Source: Paraliobacillus ryukyuensis (GTDB taxonomy: Bacteria > Bacillota > Bacilli > Bacillales > Amphibacillaceae). From it: DNA of 64,000 bases. The position numbers and the translations under genes are program-made. Under the pieces are notes generated by a model, which was not told where the DNA came from, made no database searches, and saw only the letters and a list, made by a program, of their open reading frames with translations. Location of the stretch: contig NZ_QNRI01000002.1 of assembly GCF_003315295.1 (NCBI RefSeq), forward strand, positions 62,001-126,000, read 5' to 3'. Positions within the stretch are counted from its first letter, which is position 1. The number at the start of each line of letters is the position of its first letter. Below are positions 37,998-47,123 of the stretch, piece by piece.

Positions 37998-38731
37998 TGC
38001 GTGTATTTTTTTCTAATCTTGTTGCAATCCTCATGGTTATTACCGTGAATGCATTAGCAAATATTCTACCGATTAATGGACAAACAACGGGAGAGATATC
38101 CGATCGCCTGAACGTATTGTTTACACCGGCAGGTTATGTCTTTAGTATATGGGGACTTATTTATTTATTGCTCGTTATATGGGTGTTACGTCAACTTCCA
38201 CCTCAGCGCAGAGAACTAGACCTGTACCAAGATACGTATGGATTATTCTGGATAACTAGTGTGTTGAATGTGGCGTGGATTTTATTATGGCATTATAACT
38301 ATTTTGGTTTCACTGTTATCGTGATGCTTGGTTTATTACTTTCATTAATTACCTTGTATAGGAAAGTGCAAGCAAGAAAGCAGAGTCCATTCGATTTATT
38401 GCCACTTTCGATTTACTTAGGCTGGATTAGTGTCGCAACCATTACCAATATTGCCTACTACCTTAAGTATCTGGAATGGGATGGTTTTGGTCTGTCGGAT
38501 CAAGTCTGGACGATTATCCTGCTTGGTGTAGCAGGTATACTTGCGCTATGGTTCCGAATAACACAACATGATGTTTTTTATCCACTTGTATTTATATGGG
38601 CGACGATTGGGATCGCGGTGAAAAATTATCCGTCTTATTCGGTAATAAGCTATGTAGCTGTTGGCGTAGTGATCGTTATTGTTATTGGGTTGTTTATTAG
38701 AAAAAAAGATCCAAATCGTATGTTTTATTAA
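37997..38731 (+). CDS. TspO/MBR-like Trp-rich membrane protein
   Basis: 244 residues with about seven membrane helices. FTPAGYVFSIWGLIYLLLVIW and LNVAWILLWHYNYFG recall the TspO/MBR (tryptophan-rich sensory protein) fold, though the protein is longer than classical TspO (about 160). The ATG at 37997 is 7 bases after AAGGAGG; an ATG at 37994 overlaps the photolyase stop (ATGA). TspO relatives bind porphyrins and respond to light and oxidative stress; coupling to phr suggests a light/UV response. Function inferred. Confidence 0.8.
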   Translation: MRVFFSNLVAILMVITVNALANILPINGQTTGEISDRLNVLFTPAGYVFSIWGLIYLLLVIWVLRQLPPQRRELDLYQDTYGLFWITSVLNVAWILLWHYNYFGFTVIVMLGLLLSLITLYRKVQARKQSPFDLLPLSIYLGWISVATITNIAYYLKYLEWDGFGLSDQVWTIILLGVAGILALWFRITQHDVFYPLVFIWATIGIAVKNYPSYSVISYVAVGVVIVIVIGLFIRKKDPNRMFY

Positions 38732-38913
38732 TTCATTAATAGGATTGCATAAAACACATCTCTAAGCAATTTGAAGCGGAAAAAAAGAGGTTTTAAATCC
38801 ACGTAGCAAATAAGTATAGAAATAGTGTATCTGCCTACGTTGCTCTAATTAACGTGATAACCATAAAAATAACTTTGTATATAGTCATTTGGTTGGCGGC
38901 AATAAGATTATCG

Positions 38914-38948
38914 AGCGTACTATTTTAACAACAGGTACGCTTGGTTTT
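38914..38948 (+). terminator. Possible terminator of the photolyase operon
   Basis: AGCGTAC and GTACGCT pair around a 14-base loop and are followed by TGGTTTT. The T-run is imperfect. Confidence 0.45.
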
Positions 38949-40464
38949 AATCTGTAAAATCAAATAATTGCTCCATATTAATATTTTTCATCACACTATC
39001 ATGTTTATACACAAATGTATCGCTTTTCGGATCATAATCGTAATCTTCTGCCCATTCTTGTTTATGTTCAATAATTTGTTGTAAGGCATAACTGATTGCA
39101 AGAACCTCTTTATCAGACATAATTGGGTGTAAAGAAACACGAATCCAACCTGGTTTTAATGCCATATTACCTGCTTCAGCTGCTTTCGCCATTTTGGCTG
39201 AGCTGTCTGGATCAATATCTAGTAAGTAATGCCCATATGGGCCAGCGCAAGAACACCCGCCCCTTGTTTGAATGCCGAAACGATCATTTAATAATTTTAC
39301 TACTAACTGGTGATGTATTTCTTCTACTCGAAAAGAAATAATGCCCATACATGCTTGCAAAGCTGCGTTTCCTAAAATCGATACTCCTTCCATTTTGTTT
39401 AAAAGTGGCACAAAAAGTTGGATGACTTCCCGTTTTCGATCTTGCATGGCATCCACACCCATTTGCTCTTTTAATTTAATTGCTAATGCTGCGCGAATAA
39501 GTTGTAGGAAGCCTGGTGTTCCGCCATCTTCTCGTGCTTCGGTGTGGCCGGAATACTTATAGCCACCCCAATTATCTGTCCATAAAACCGTGCCCCCTCC
39601 TGGATTGTCAGGTATGTCACTTGTAATATGGTTTTTTGAAACGAGCAAGAGACCACTTGAACCAGGACCGCCAAGAAATTTATGAGGAGAAAAAAAGATT
39701 CCGTCTAGACATTCTTGTGGGGCAGTTGGGTGCATGTCGATCGCAACATAAGGCGCAGACGCAGCAAAATCGATAAAACAGATTCCACCATACTCATGCA
39801 TGAGACGAGCCAACTGGTGATAATCTGTTTGTAATCCGGTTACATTGGAGCAAGCAGTGAACGCGCCAATCTTTAATTTGCGATGAGTGTATTGTTTTAA
39901 GTAATGTTCTAACACTACTGTATCTACATTCCCATATTGATCAGCAGGCAGCATAATGCAATCCCCAATGGTTTCTTTCCAAGATAAGTAATTGGAGTGA
40001 TGCTCCATATGGCTGACAAAAATAATCGGACGATCAGCTTCATTTATTTTCATGTTTTGTTGCAGTTGTTTGGGAACGCGAATCCCCATTAAACGTTGTA
40101 ACTTATTGACGGCGTCTGTCATACCGGCCCCTGTTGCAATTAATACATCATTTTCATTTGCATTAACATGCTTTTTAATGACATCTTTTGCATAATCATA
40201 GGCTGCGGTTGTTGTGCTCCCGGTAATAGTTGATTCTGTGTGGGTATTCCCAATCCATGGTCCAACTTTATGCAATAACTTTGCCTCAATTGGGCGGTAC
40301 AGTCTCCCGCTCGCCGTCCAGTCGGCGTAAATCATTCGTTTATCCCCATAAGGAGTTTTAATAAGTTGGTTATAGCCAACGACATTTTTCCGAAAATGGT
40401 CAAAGTAATTCTCCAGCTCATTCTTAGGATAAAGCGTTTTTGATCCAATTTTAGCCTTAAACAT
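38947..40464 (-). CDS. Class V aminotransferase, cysteine-desulfurase-like
   Basis: 505 residues, longer than SufS/IscS (about 400). MEHHSNYLSWKE, GAFTACSNVTGLQTDYHQLA and FFSPHKFLGGPGSSGLL (PLP lysine in the HK pair) show a class V PLP enzyme with desulfurase/selenocysteine-lyase style. A possible catalytic cysteine lies in IQTRGGCSCAGPYG, the position of the SufS active Cys loop. A C-terminal extension follows. ATG 40464 has GAAGGTGG upstream. It is 88 bases downstream of the DsrE gene and probably in one transcript, suggesting persulfide formation and transfer. Substrate unproven. Confidence 0.85.
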   Translation of the reverse strand: MFKAKIGSKTLYPKNELENYFDHFRKNVVGYNQLIKTPYGDKRMIYADWTASGRLYRPIEAKLLHKVGPWIGNTHTESTITGSTTTAAYDYAKDVIKKHVNANENDVLIATGAGMTDAVNKLQRLMGIRVPKQLQQNMKINEADRPIIFVSHMEHHSNYLSWKETIGDCIMLPADQYGNVDTVVLEHYLKQYTHRKLKIGAFTACSNVTGLQTDYHQLARLMHEYGGICFIDFAASAPYVAIDMHPTAPQECLDGIFFSPHKFLGGPGSSGLLLVSKNHITSDIPDNPGGGTVLWTDNWGGYKYSGHTEAREDGGTPGFLQLIRAALAIKLKEQMGVDAMQDRKREVIQLFVPLLNKMEGVSILGNAALQACMGIISFRVEEIHHQLVVKLLNDRFGIQTRGGCSCAGPYGHYLLDIDPDSSAKMAKAAEAGNMALKPGWIRVSLHPIMSDKEVLAISYALQQIIEHKQEWAEDYDYDPKSDTFVYKHDSVMKNINMEQLFDFTD

Positions 40465-40552
40465 AATGGTCCACCTTCCCAGCAATCCATACTATAGTGC
40501 TATCCTATGCTAGAGAATGAAAAAATGTTAGGCATTTATCACAAGGAATCTT

Positions 40553-41029
40553 TCAAATAAACAATTGCATATTTGACTGTAGAGCCCCTTTTAAATAGGT
40601 TTTTGCATCGACAATTTCTAGTTCGGGAATCAACTCTTCTTCTTTAAACCCCATAATCTCTAAAGAAAGTTTACAACCATAAAATTTCACGTGTTTTTTT
40701 CGAGCTCCTTTTAAAAAATGAATGACATGTGGAGCATGGTGGTCATCGATCATATCAACTAATAATTTCTTTCCAAGGCCGCTGAAATTCATATTAGATA
40801 ATGGTAAGTCTTCTGCGCCTTTGGGGGAAAAACGACTAAACATTTTTTCATAAAGGGATTTATCTTCATTTGAAATTTTATCTGGTTCACGAACAAGCCA
40901 CAATCCCCAAAAGGCAAAAAACATGGTAACTTCAATATCAAGTTCTCGAGCTGCATTTGCTAGAATTAATCCTGCCATAGCCTTATCATATTCACCGCTG
41001 AACATTAACAAATTCATTTTGTCTTGCAC
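40553..41029 (-). CDS. DsrE/DsrF-like sulfur-carrier protein
   Basis: 158 residues. LLMFSGEYDKAMAGLILANAA, VTMFFAFWGLWLV and the Cys-bearing VKFYGCKLSLEIMGF match the DsrE/DsrF/DsrH-like (YrkE) family, in which that cysteine carries a persulfide. GTG 41029 is 8 bases after AAGGAG; a GTG at 41038 lies directly on it and ATG 41017 is another option. It is the first gene of a minus-strand pair with the desulfurase-like enzyme. Sulfur relay is inferred from family and neighbour. Confidence 0.85.
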   Translation of the reverse strand: MQDKMNLLMFSGEYDKAMAGLILANAARELDIEVTMFFAFWGLWLVREPDKISNEDKSLYEKMFSRFSPKGAEDLPLSNMNFSGLGKKLLVDMIDDHHAPHVIHFLKGARKKHVKFYGCKLSLEIMGFKEEELIPELEIVDAKTYLKGALQSNMQLFI

Positions 41030-41198
41030 GTATTTCACTCCTTAAATAGTTAATCGGTTTTTAGGATTTGATATTTTGTGGAAAACATGTGTAATATATT
41101 TCGATTTTGTTAAAAAAGTATAAAAAAGATAGATTTCTATGCTGAAAGTGATAAAATAAATTTAAGTACAGGATAATTTTGATGGGGGGATACCGAAT

Positions 41199-41801
41199 AT
41201 GCAGCTATGGATGAAACGGATATTTGTAACATTTATTTCAATCGTAACGCTCGGTTTGTATGTTCCGCCCATGCAAATACATACAGATGCTGAAGCTTCT
41301 AATAAAGAGGTAAAACCATCTGATGAAAGTACACATAATGAGACAATGGAAGTTGTTCTGGAGACAAACAATCACAAGTTTGCACCGGAACCACTTTATG
41401 ACAGTACGACTGATCGATTAATCGAACAAGCAAAACTACAAACGGTAACCAAACTAGGTCCTAAAATCGCAAATCAAATTGATGATGATATAGAAACGGA
41501 TATTTTACCTGGAATTGAATCCGTGTTACAGACGTTGCTAGATGAATTACCTGAAAAAGAAATTAATCAGTTGCGTATTTCTGAAGAGAAAGCTGCGGGA
41601 TATGGTGAAAAAATTTTTGATGTATATAACGAAGAAACCGGGAAGGATATCATCCGATTTCATGTTCGTAGAGATAATCGACCGCAAGAAGGGTATTGGT
41701 TCAATTTTCATTACCATACCTTATCTGATAACTATGAAGTACACCACAATATAGGAGAAATATTTTGGAGTAAAGACACCCCGCCAAAATGGATGTCTTG
41801 A
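41199..41801 (+). CDS. ypjP: YpjP family secreted/membrane-associated protein
   Basis: 200 residues. A short basic N-terminus (MQLWMKRIFVTF) leads into one hydrophobic helix ending near VPPMQIH. The soluble part has the conserved C-terminal segment GKDIIRFHVRRDNRPQEGYW and WSKDTPPKWMS. This matches the YpjP family of Bacillus, whose function is unknown. It stands alone with its own ribosome binding site (GGGGGGA) and a shared terminator. Confidence 0.85.
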   Translation: MQLWMKRIFVTFISIVTLGLYVPPMQIHTDAEASNKEVKPSDESTHNETMEVVLETNNHKFAPEPLYDSTTDRLIEQAKLQTVTKLGPKIANQIDDDIETDILPGIESVLQTLLDELPEKEINQLRISEEKAAGYGEKIFDVYNEETGKDIIRFHVRRDNRPQEGYWFNFHYHTLSDNYEVHHNIGEIFWSKDTPPKWMS

Positions 41802-41807
41802 AATAAA

Positions 41808-41840
41808 CAAGCCAGTGCATGTTGAATGTACTGGCTTTTC
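41808..41840. terminator. Bidirectional terminator
   Basis: AAGCCAGT and ACTGGCTT pair; TTTTC follows on the plus strand and TGTTTATTTC on the minus. It separates the convergent ypjP and LLM genes. Confidence 0.85.
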
Positions 41841-41851
41841 GTATGAAAAAA

Positions 41852-42871
41852 TTATTCTTCTTCCATCAAGGAACCGAGGATTTCATAAGAACGAATGCGA
41901 TCTTGCTGATGATAGATTTGTGAGCTCACAATTGCTTCGTTTGCACCTGTTTTACTTAAGAAATTGCCTAGTTTTTCTTTTACTGTGATGGGATCTCCAG
42001 CAATTGTGGCATCTGATTGTAGTATTTTTTTGGCAGATGCACGTTCACGCTCGGACCAAACTGCCTCAACATCATCAATTGGTGGCTGTAATTTGGTAGG
42101 GTTACCTTTGGTAATATTTAAGAATTGTTGTTGTTGAGAAGTTGCTAACCATTCCGCTCGCTCCTGCGTATCAGCGGCTATGACATTCACACCAACCATT
42201 GCATACGGTTCAGATAAAATAGCTGAAGGCTTAAAATTATTACGATAGATTGTTAAAGCTGGGATCGTATAATCTGGTGAAAAATGACTGGCAAACGCAA
42301 ATGGCAATCCTTTCTCTGCTGCTAATCGGGCACTAAAATCACTTGATCCCAATAACCATATTGGAACCATTAAACCTGCACCAGGAGTGGCTGTAACACC
42401 AAGATGGCCTTCTTCAGAGAAATAAGCCTGTAATTCTTCTAATTGTTGAGGGAATTGTTCAGGCGAAGAATGTAATGTGCGTCGAAGCGCATATGCAGTT
42501 CGGCGGTCACTGCCTGGAGCGCGCCCAAGGCCTAAATCAATCCGATTGGGGAATAAAGATGCTAGTGTGCCGAATTGTTCAGCAATGACTAATGGTGCAT
42601 GGTTCGGAAGCATAATACCACCTGATCCAACACGAATTGCCGTGGTTGCATTCGCTACATGTCCGATAATGACAGCTGTCGCTGAACTAGCAATGCCAGG
42701 CATATTGTGATGTTCTGCAAACCAATAACGATGAAAACCGTGTTTTTCGGCAGCTTGGGCAAGTTCTACGCTATTTTTAAACGATTCAGCGGCAGAACTA
42801 CCTTGATTAATTGGTGCTAGATCTAATACAGAAAGTCTAGCTTGTTGAAATGTTTTACCTGTTGACACCAA
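41852..42871 (-). CDS. LLM-class flavin-dependent oxidoreductase (MsnO8-like)
   Basis: 339 residues of the luciferase-like fold: [56 protein letters not shown] and [19 protein letters not shown] are the MsnO8/YtmO-type signatures. Substrate unknown. TTG 42871 is 8 bases after AAGGAG; GTG 42880 lies on it, GTG 42868 is also possible. No flavin reductase is next to it; the reductase at 14955 is far away. Confidence 0.85.
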   Translation of the reverse strand: MVSTGKTFQQARLSVLDLAPINQGSSAAESFKNSVELAQAAEKHGFHRYWFAEHHNMPGIASSATAVIIGHVANATTAIRVGSGGIMLPNHAPLVIAEQFGTLASLFPNRIDLGLGRAPGSDRRTAYALRRTLHSSPEQFPQQLEELQAYFSEEGHLGVTATPGAGLMVPIWLLGSSDFSARLAAEKGLPFAFASHFSPDYTIPALTIYRNNFKPSAILSEPYAMVGVNVIAADTQERAEWLATSQQQQFLNITKGNPTKLQPPIDDVEAVWSERERASAKKILQSDATIAGDPITVKEKLGNFLSKTGANEAIVSSQIYHQQDRIRSYEILGSLMEEE

Positions 42872-42880
42872 ATCATTCAC

Positions 42881-43068
42881 TCCTTAAGTAAATTTTTTTC
42901 CCCTTAACATAAGAAATTACCCTCACCTGTCTCAGAAGTTGAAGCAAGAAGTGAGGGCAGTATATTAATAAAGATAAGGTTTGCCTAAGTAATTTGAGAA
43001 GAAACCCTACTGATGAATCCACTTTATAGGATACGTCAGATGAACAGGAACGTCCAATTATCTGTTTG
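42881..43068 (-). other. Gap with a strong hairpin, no gene
   Basis: CCCTCAC (42920-42926) and GTGAGGG (42951-42957) pair over 24 bases. The minus-strand continuation is only moderately T-rich (TAATTTCTTATG), so it may be a weak terminator of the MFS gene or part of the LLM leader. Confidence 0.45.
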
Positions 43069-44355
43069 TTAAGCAGAGATCTCCGTTTGAGCGTTTTTAT
43101 TAGCAGTATGACTAGCCGTTTCTGGAACAAATAGTAATAGAATAAAACCGATAATAAATAAAATAATTAAACTAAACACACCAAAACTAGTATTACCTGT
43201 TAATTGTGCAGTAATACCAACTAAAAAAGGGCCGGTAATAGAAGCAAATTTACCAAAGATATTGTAAAATCCGAAAAACTCATTCGATTTATTTTTAGGA
43301 ATAATCTTGGCGAAATACGCTCGACTTAATGCTTGAATTCCGCCTTGTGAGGTAGCTACAAGCATGGCTAAGATCCAAAAATCAACGATTGTTTCTAAGA
43401 AAATTGCATAGATACAAACAATCATATACACAACGATACCAACGTAAAGCATTTTCTTCCCTTTAAATCTTTCCGCTAATTTTCCATAAACTATAGCAAA
43501 TGGTGCGGCAACTACTTGTGTCATTAATAATACTAATAGTAAACCCGATGTGCCTAAACCTAAATCCTTACCATAGGCAGTAGACATCGAGATAATAGTT
43601 CCCACGCCATCAATATAAAAGAAATAGGCAAGAAGGAATAAGAAAACAGCACGGTATTGTTTAATTTCTTTAAAAGTCTGTCCTAAACGTTTGAAACTTT
43701 GACTTACCAGCGATGGTTCGAGCGCTATTCCATGTCGTTGTTTGACTAAACGAAGTAATGGAATAGAGAAACTAGCCCACCATAATGCAGTAATCCCAAA
43801 AGCAATTTTACTAGCAACACTGCTGGATATAGGTAAAGTTCCTTGCTGTCCTAACAAGATGATCGCAATACTGAGGAAGAAAGGAATAGCGCTACCGAGG
43901 TACCCCATGGCATAACCACTAGCTGATACGCGGTTCATGCGTTTTCGTGTGGTAACATCGACTAAGAAAGCGTCATAATAGACATTGGCTCCCGTAGATC
44001 CAATAGAAGCAAAAAGGTATAAGATAAGTAAGAGGAGCCAACTATCATTTGGAACAAATGCTAATAAGGCTGTAGAACCAACACCTAAAATGAAGAAGAA
44101 AGAAAAGAATTGTTTTTTTAATCCCTGATAATCGGCAATGGTTCCGAGTATCGGTGCAAGCATGGCAAGAACAAATGTGAAAGTAGAAATGGTATATCCT
44201 AAATAAGCTGTTGAATCGACAGTCGCAATTCCTGCTTCTGTTGCGGCAGCTTTATAATAAATGGGGAAGACGGCTGTGGTAATAATAATGGAAAAAGCAG
44301 AGTTTCCCCAATCGTAAGACACCCAGCTCCACTCGCGTTTGGATAATTTTTTCAT
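43069..44355 (-). CDS. UMF1/Atg22-like MFS transporter (YxiO type)
   Basis: 428 residues with about 12 membrane helices. EWSWVSYDWGNSAFSIIITT is the signature of the UMF1/Atg22-like branch, and GANVYYDAFLVDVT and GGIQALSRAYFAKIIP are conserved too. The yeast relative releases amino acids from the vacuole; bacterial substrates are unknown. Ribosome binding site AAAGGGAG. Single gene. Confidence 0.88.
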   Translation of the reverse strand: MKKLSKREWSWVSYDWGNSAFSIIITTAVFPIYYKAAATEAGIATVDSTAYLGYTISTFTFVLAMLAPILGTIADYQGLKKQFFSFFFILGVGSTALLAFVPNDSWLLLLILYLFASIGSTGANVYYDAFLVDVTTRKRMNRVSASGYAMGYLGSAIPFFLSIAIILLGQQGTLPISSSVASKIAFGITALWWASFSIPLLRLVKQRHGIALEPSLVSQSFKRLGQTFKEIKQYRAVFLFLLAYFFYIDGVGTIISMSTAYGKDLGLGTSGLLLVLLMTQVVAAPFAIVYGKLAERFKGKKMLYVGIVVYMIVCIYAIFLETIVDFWILAMLVATSQGGIQALSRAYFAKIIPKNKSNEFFGFYNIFGKFASITGPFLVGITAQLTGNTSFGVFSLIILFIIGFILLLFVPETASHTANKNAQTEISA

Positions 44356-44482
44356 GGCTCCTGACTCCCTTTATAATAGTGAAAAACGTTTTCTCTACTA
44401 TTGTAAAGGTAATAGTTTTGGTATAGTAAAATTTAACAACAACTTTAAAATAACTTAACACCAACTAAATACTAGTACTAGG

Positions 44483-44507
44483 TTTTCTTCATAATAGATT
44501 GGGTAAA
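44483..44507 (+). promoter_or_regulatory. Sigma-B-like promoter of the DUF488 gene
   Basis: GTTTTC, a 13-base spacer and GGGTAA resemble the sigma-B consensus GTTTAA-N12/15-GGGTAT. It is 24 bases before the ATG, at a workable distance. Confidence 0.55.
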
Positions 44508-44530
44508 ACAATAACTGAGGTGATTTCAAC

Positions 44531-44887
44531 ATGGGCATAGCTATTAAGAGAGCATATCAAAAAGTAGAAAAAGAAGATGGCCAACGAATTTTGGTTGATC
44601 GATTGTGGCCTAGAGGAATTGCAAAACAAGAGCTAGCAATTGATTTATGGTTAAAAGAAGTTGCGCCGTCATCGGAACTTCGAAAGTGGTTTAATCATGA
44701 CCCGAAGAAATTTAATGAGTTTAAGCAAAAATACCAACAAGAATTACAGGAAGACCAAGAAAAACAATCTGCTCTGCAAGAAATAAAACAATTAAATCAT
44801 CATCATGATCAAGTGACATTGGTTTATGCAGCGAAAGATGAAATATATAATCATGCTGTCGTATTGAAAGAAACATTTGATGAATAG
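44531..44887 (+). CDS. DUF488 family protein (YeaO-like)
   Basis: 118 residues. [26 protein letters not shown] is the DUF488/YeaO core, with [11 protein letters not shown] and [19 protein letters not shown] at the C-terminal half. Function unknown in the family. It is preceded by a sigma-B-like promoter, which suggests a general-stress gene. The downstream gene has a separate sigma-B-like promoter. Confidence 0.88.
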   Translation: MGIAIKRAYQKVEKEDGQRILVDRLWPRGIAKQELAIDLWLKEVAPSSELRKWFNHDPKKFNEFKQKYQQELQEDQEKQSALQEIKQLNHHHDQVTLVYAAKDEIYNHAVVLKETFDE

Positions 44888-44902
44888 GTAAAGAAAGCGT
44901 TT

Positions 44903-44927
44903 GTTTAAAATTGAAAACAATGGGTAT
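44903..44927 (+). promoter_or_regulatory. Sigma-B promoter of the following gene
   Basis: GTTTAA, a 13-base spacer and GGGTAT match the Bacillus sigma-B consensus in all twelve positions, about 40 bases before the ATG at 44968. Confidence 0.8.
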
Positions 44928-44967
44928 CAGATATATAAGTTGAATAAAAATAGGAAAGGGTGAAAAT

Positions 44968-45309
44968 ATGTATAGAAATTTAAAAGGTTATTTTAAAACG
45001 AAAAATGATGCAGAAGATGTGCGTGCAAAACTAGAAGTGTTAAAAGTGCGTGATGTGAAAATAGATCAAATCCCGGATAGCCTTGATCGCACTTTACTTG
45101 CCCCGTTAGTAATTAGCAGTAGTAGTACACCTATTTCACCGATCGTACCATACTTTCCTTACAAACCATCGGAGGAGGAACTAGCAGGTTCGATGGGAGA
45201 TGATCGTCAAGTTGTCTTAGAATGCGAGGTTGAAGAGAATGATTTTGAAAGGGCATTGGCAGTATTACATGAAAATGATGGTCATGTAGATAAATCATCA
45301 TTTCAATGA
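44968..45309 (+). CDS. Small putative general-stress protein
   Basis: 113 residues, no signal peptide or membrane helix. GYFKTKNDAEDVRAKLEVLKV is like the N-terminal strand-helix unit of YflT-like stress proteins, and the C-terminus RQVVLECEVEENDFERALAVLHENDG is a second ferredoxin-like beta-alpha unit. The centre is Ser/Pro-rich. A full sigma-B promoter lies upstream and AAAGGG before the ATG. The family is tentative; stress induction is the firmer prediction. Confidence 0.75.
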   Translation: MYRNLKGYFKTKNDAEDVRAKLEVLKVRDVKIDQIPDSLDRTLLAPLVISSSSTPISPIVPYFPYKPSEEELAGSMGDDRQVVLECEVEENDFERALAVLHENDGHVDKSSFQ

Positions 45310-45361
45310 TTCCGAACAATTTTAATAGAGTAAATATAATAAAGACAACAATTTTAAAAAT

Positions 45362-45407
45362 CGGGTTATTAACGGTAAAGCATCCCGTTGTTAACCCGGT
45401 TTTAGCA
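45362..45407. terminator. Bidirectional terminator
   Basis: CGGGTTATTAACGG and CCGTTGTTAACCCG pair (two mismatches); TTTTA follows on the plus strand, ATTTTTAAAA on the minus. It separates the stress gene and the MscS gene. Confidence 0.85.
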
Positions 45408-45446
45408 AGTGAAAATAAATATGATATTGATTCAATTAAGAAAACC

Positions 45447-46565
45447 TTATTCCTTCATTCGCCATTCCTTAGCGATAGCTGTATCCACAGAACGAACATG
45501 TAAATCACGTTGTGGAAATGGAATTTCTATATGATTATCGTGGAAGATATGGAATATTTTAAAGTTCACATTGGTTCGAACTCGAATAATCTCGTTTGGG
45601 TTCGAAATCCAAATAAACAATTCAAAATCTAATGACGAATCTCCGAAACCAACAAAATGAACAAATGGTTCTGGATCTAACAACACTGTTTCTGTTTCTT
45701 TCGCTTCTTCATTTGCTACTTGTAACAATAATTTTCGAACTACTTCTGGATTAGATGCATAAGAAACGCCAACTGGTACGACGACGCGCATCGTTGGGTC
45801 ACTATAAGAACGATTAATAACATGTTCTTCTAAAAAGTATGAATTTGGCACAATAATATGCTCGTTATCAATCGATTTTATAATCGTTGCGCGCATATTA
45901 ATTTTTTCGATATCGCCAATGATGTCATTGACAATGACACGGTCACCAACTTTAATCGGTCGCTCAAATAGTAAAATGATACCAGAGATGAAGTTAGACG
46001 CAATATTTTGTAATCCAAAACCAACCCCAACCCCTATCACGCTGGCAAATACCGTTAGCGCGCTGAGATCAATCCCAACAGTTGAAATACTGATTAATAC
46101 AGCAAAAATAAGAATAATGTAATGAAATATTCGATTAAACGTAAATTGCATGCCCCGATCCAATTGGTAACGGTCATAGATGCGTGGCATAAAGAACCTT
46201 GTGGCAAATTTTGAAATTCGATGGGCAAATGAAATAATTAAAAAGAAAATCAAAATTAAAAACAAACTAACATCTATGGTTCCGAGTTTTATAAGGCTAT
46301 AACGCATCCATGTTTGATCGCTAAAGAAAATAAACAAACATAAGGTTAAACTATAAAAAGTGAGCCAATTAATAAAATAACGCGTAGCTTGTGCTTTCTC
46401 TTCATCATCCCTAACATTAGCTAATAAAATTTTTAACAATACAAACCGCAAAATAAATAAAGCGATACAAGCAATAATAATGGACAAGGCATAATAATAC
46501 CAAATTGTTTCTGAGTAAATATCAACAAACCAGTCTGTCATGGCCGGGATAATAGCTAGTTGCAA
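45447..46565 (-). CDS. MscS-family mechanosensitive channel
   Basis: 372 residues. Four membrane helices precede the pore helix GVGVGFGLQNIASNFISGIILLFERPIKVGD, which should be read as two parts (GVGVGFGLQNIASNFISG and the beta-domain start). The cytoplasmic domain has RVIVNDIIGDIEKINMRAT and HIIVPNSYFLEEHVINRS. It opens on membrane tension and releases solutes at osmotic downshock, useful for an organism that stores compatible solutes. TTG 46565 is about 6 bases after AGGTG; GTG 46574 lies on it and ATG 46535 is a third option. Confidence 0.9.
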   Translation of the reverse strand: MQLAIIPAMTDWFVDIYSETIWYYYALSIIIACIALFILRFVLLKILLANVRDDEEKAQATRYFINWLTFYSLTLCLFIFFSDQTWMRYSLIKLGTIDVSLFLILIFFLIISFAHRISKFATRFFMPRIYDRYQLDRGMQFTFNRIFHYIILIFAVLISISTVGIDLSALTVFASVIGVGVGFGLQNIASNFISGIILLFERPIKVGDRVIVNDIIGDIEKINMRATIIKSIDNEHIIVPNSYFLEEHVINRSYSDPTMRVVVPVGVSYASNPEVVRKLLLQVANEEAKETETVLLDPEPFVHFVGFGDSSLDFELFIWISNPNEIIRVRTNVNFKIFHIFHDNHIEIPFPQRDLHVRSVDTAIAKEWRMKE

Positions 46566-46668
46566 ATCAATCACCTAATTATGTTTAAATTTAAGCTTAT
46601 TCTACTATATTATCATATAACATGATAAAATATGTATGATGAAATTTTTAAGATAGTGAGGTTCTTAT

Positions 46669-47085
46669 ATGCGTAATATCTTACGTGTGCTTAAGCCGTT
46701 TGACGTTGTAGTCATTGCATTACTTATTGCTATATCGTTTATTCCACTCACTGTGTTCGCTATGTCAAAAACAGCACAAACTGGGGGAGAAATTGTTGCC
46801 GTTATTTCACAAGATGGCGAGGTCATACGTGAAATCACATTAACGGGACATGAAGGAAATGAACAGTTTATTATCGACGGAAAAGGTCATCAGTATAACT
46901 TGATGGAAGTTGATGATGAAAGGATTAGAATAAAAGAAGATAATAGTCCAGATCAGATAGGTGTTAAGATGGGATGGAAAGACAGACCAGGCGAAACGAT
47001 CGTGTGTTTACCACATAAATTATTAGTAGAGATAGAAGCACGCGGAAATACATCCGATGAAGACGAGCAAATTATATCTTATTAA
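46669..47085 (+). CDS. NusG domain II-containing membrane-anchored protein
   Basis: 138 residues. One hydrophobic N-terminal helix (VVVIALLIAISFIPLTVFA) anchors an extracytoplasmic NusG-domain-II-like beta fold. DGKGHQYNLMEVDDERIRIKE and the C-terminal PGETIVCLPHKLLVEI are the family core. Relatives are often next to a Gx-type or FMN/ferredoxin (ApbE/Rnf-like) transporter; none is near here. Function unknown. Confidence 0.85.
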   Translation: MRNILRVLKPFDVVVIALLIAISFIPLTVFAMSKTAQTGGEIVAVISQDGEVIREITLTGHEGNEQFIIDGKGHQYNLMEVDDERIRIKEDNSPDQIGVKMGWKDRPGETIVCLPHKLLVEIEARGNTSDEDEQIISY

Positions 47086-47090
47086 CACAT

Positions 47091-47122
47091 AAAAAAGCGA
47101 AGATTGCAATCTTCGCTTTTTT
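47091..47122. terminator. Bidirectional terminator
   Basis: AAAAAGCGAAGATT and AATCTTCGCTTTTT form a perfect stem with a 2-base centre and T-runs on both strands, between two convergent genes. Confidence 0.93.
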
Positions 47123-47123
47123 C

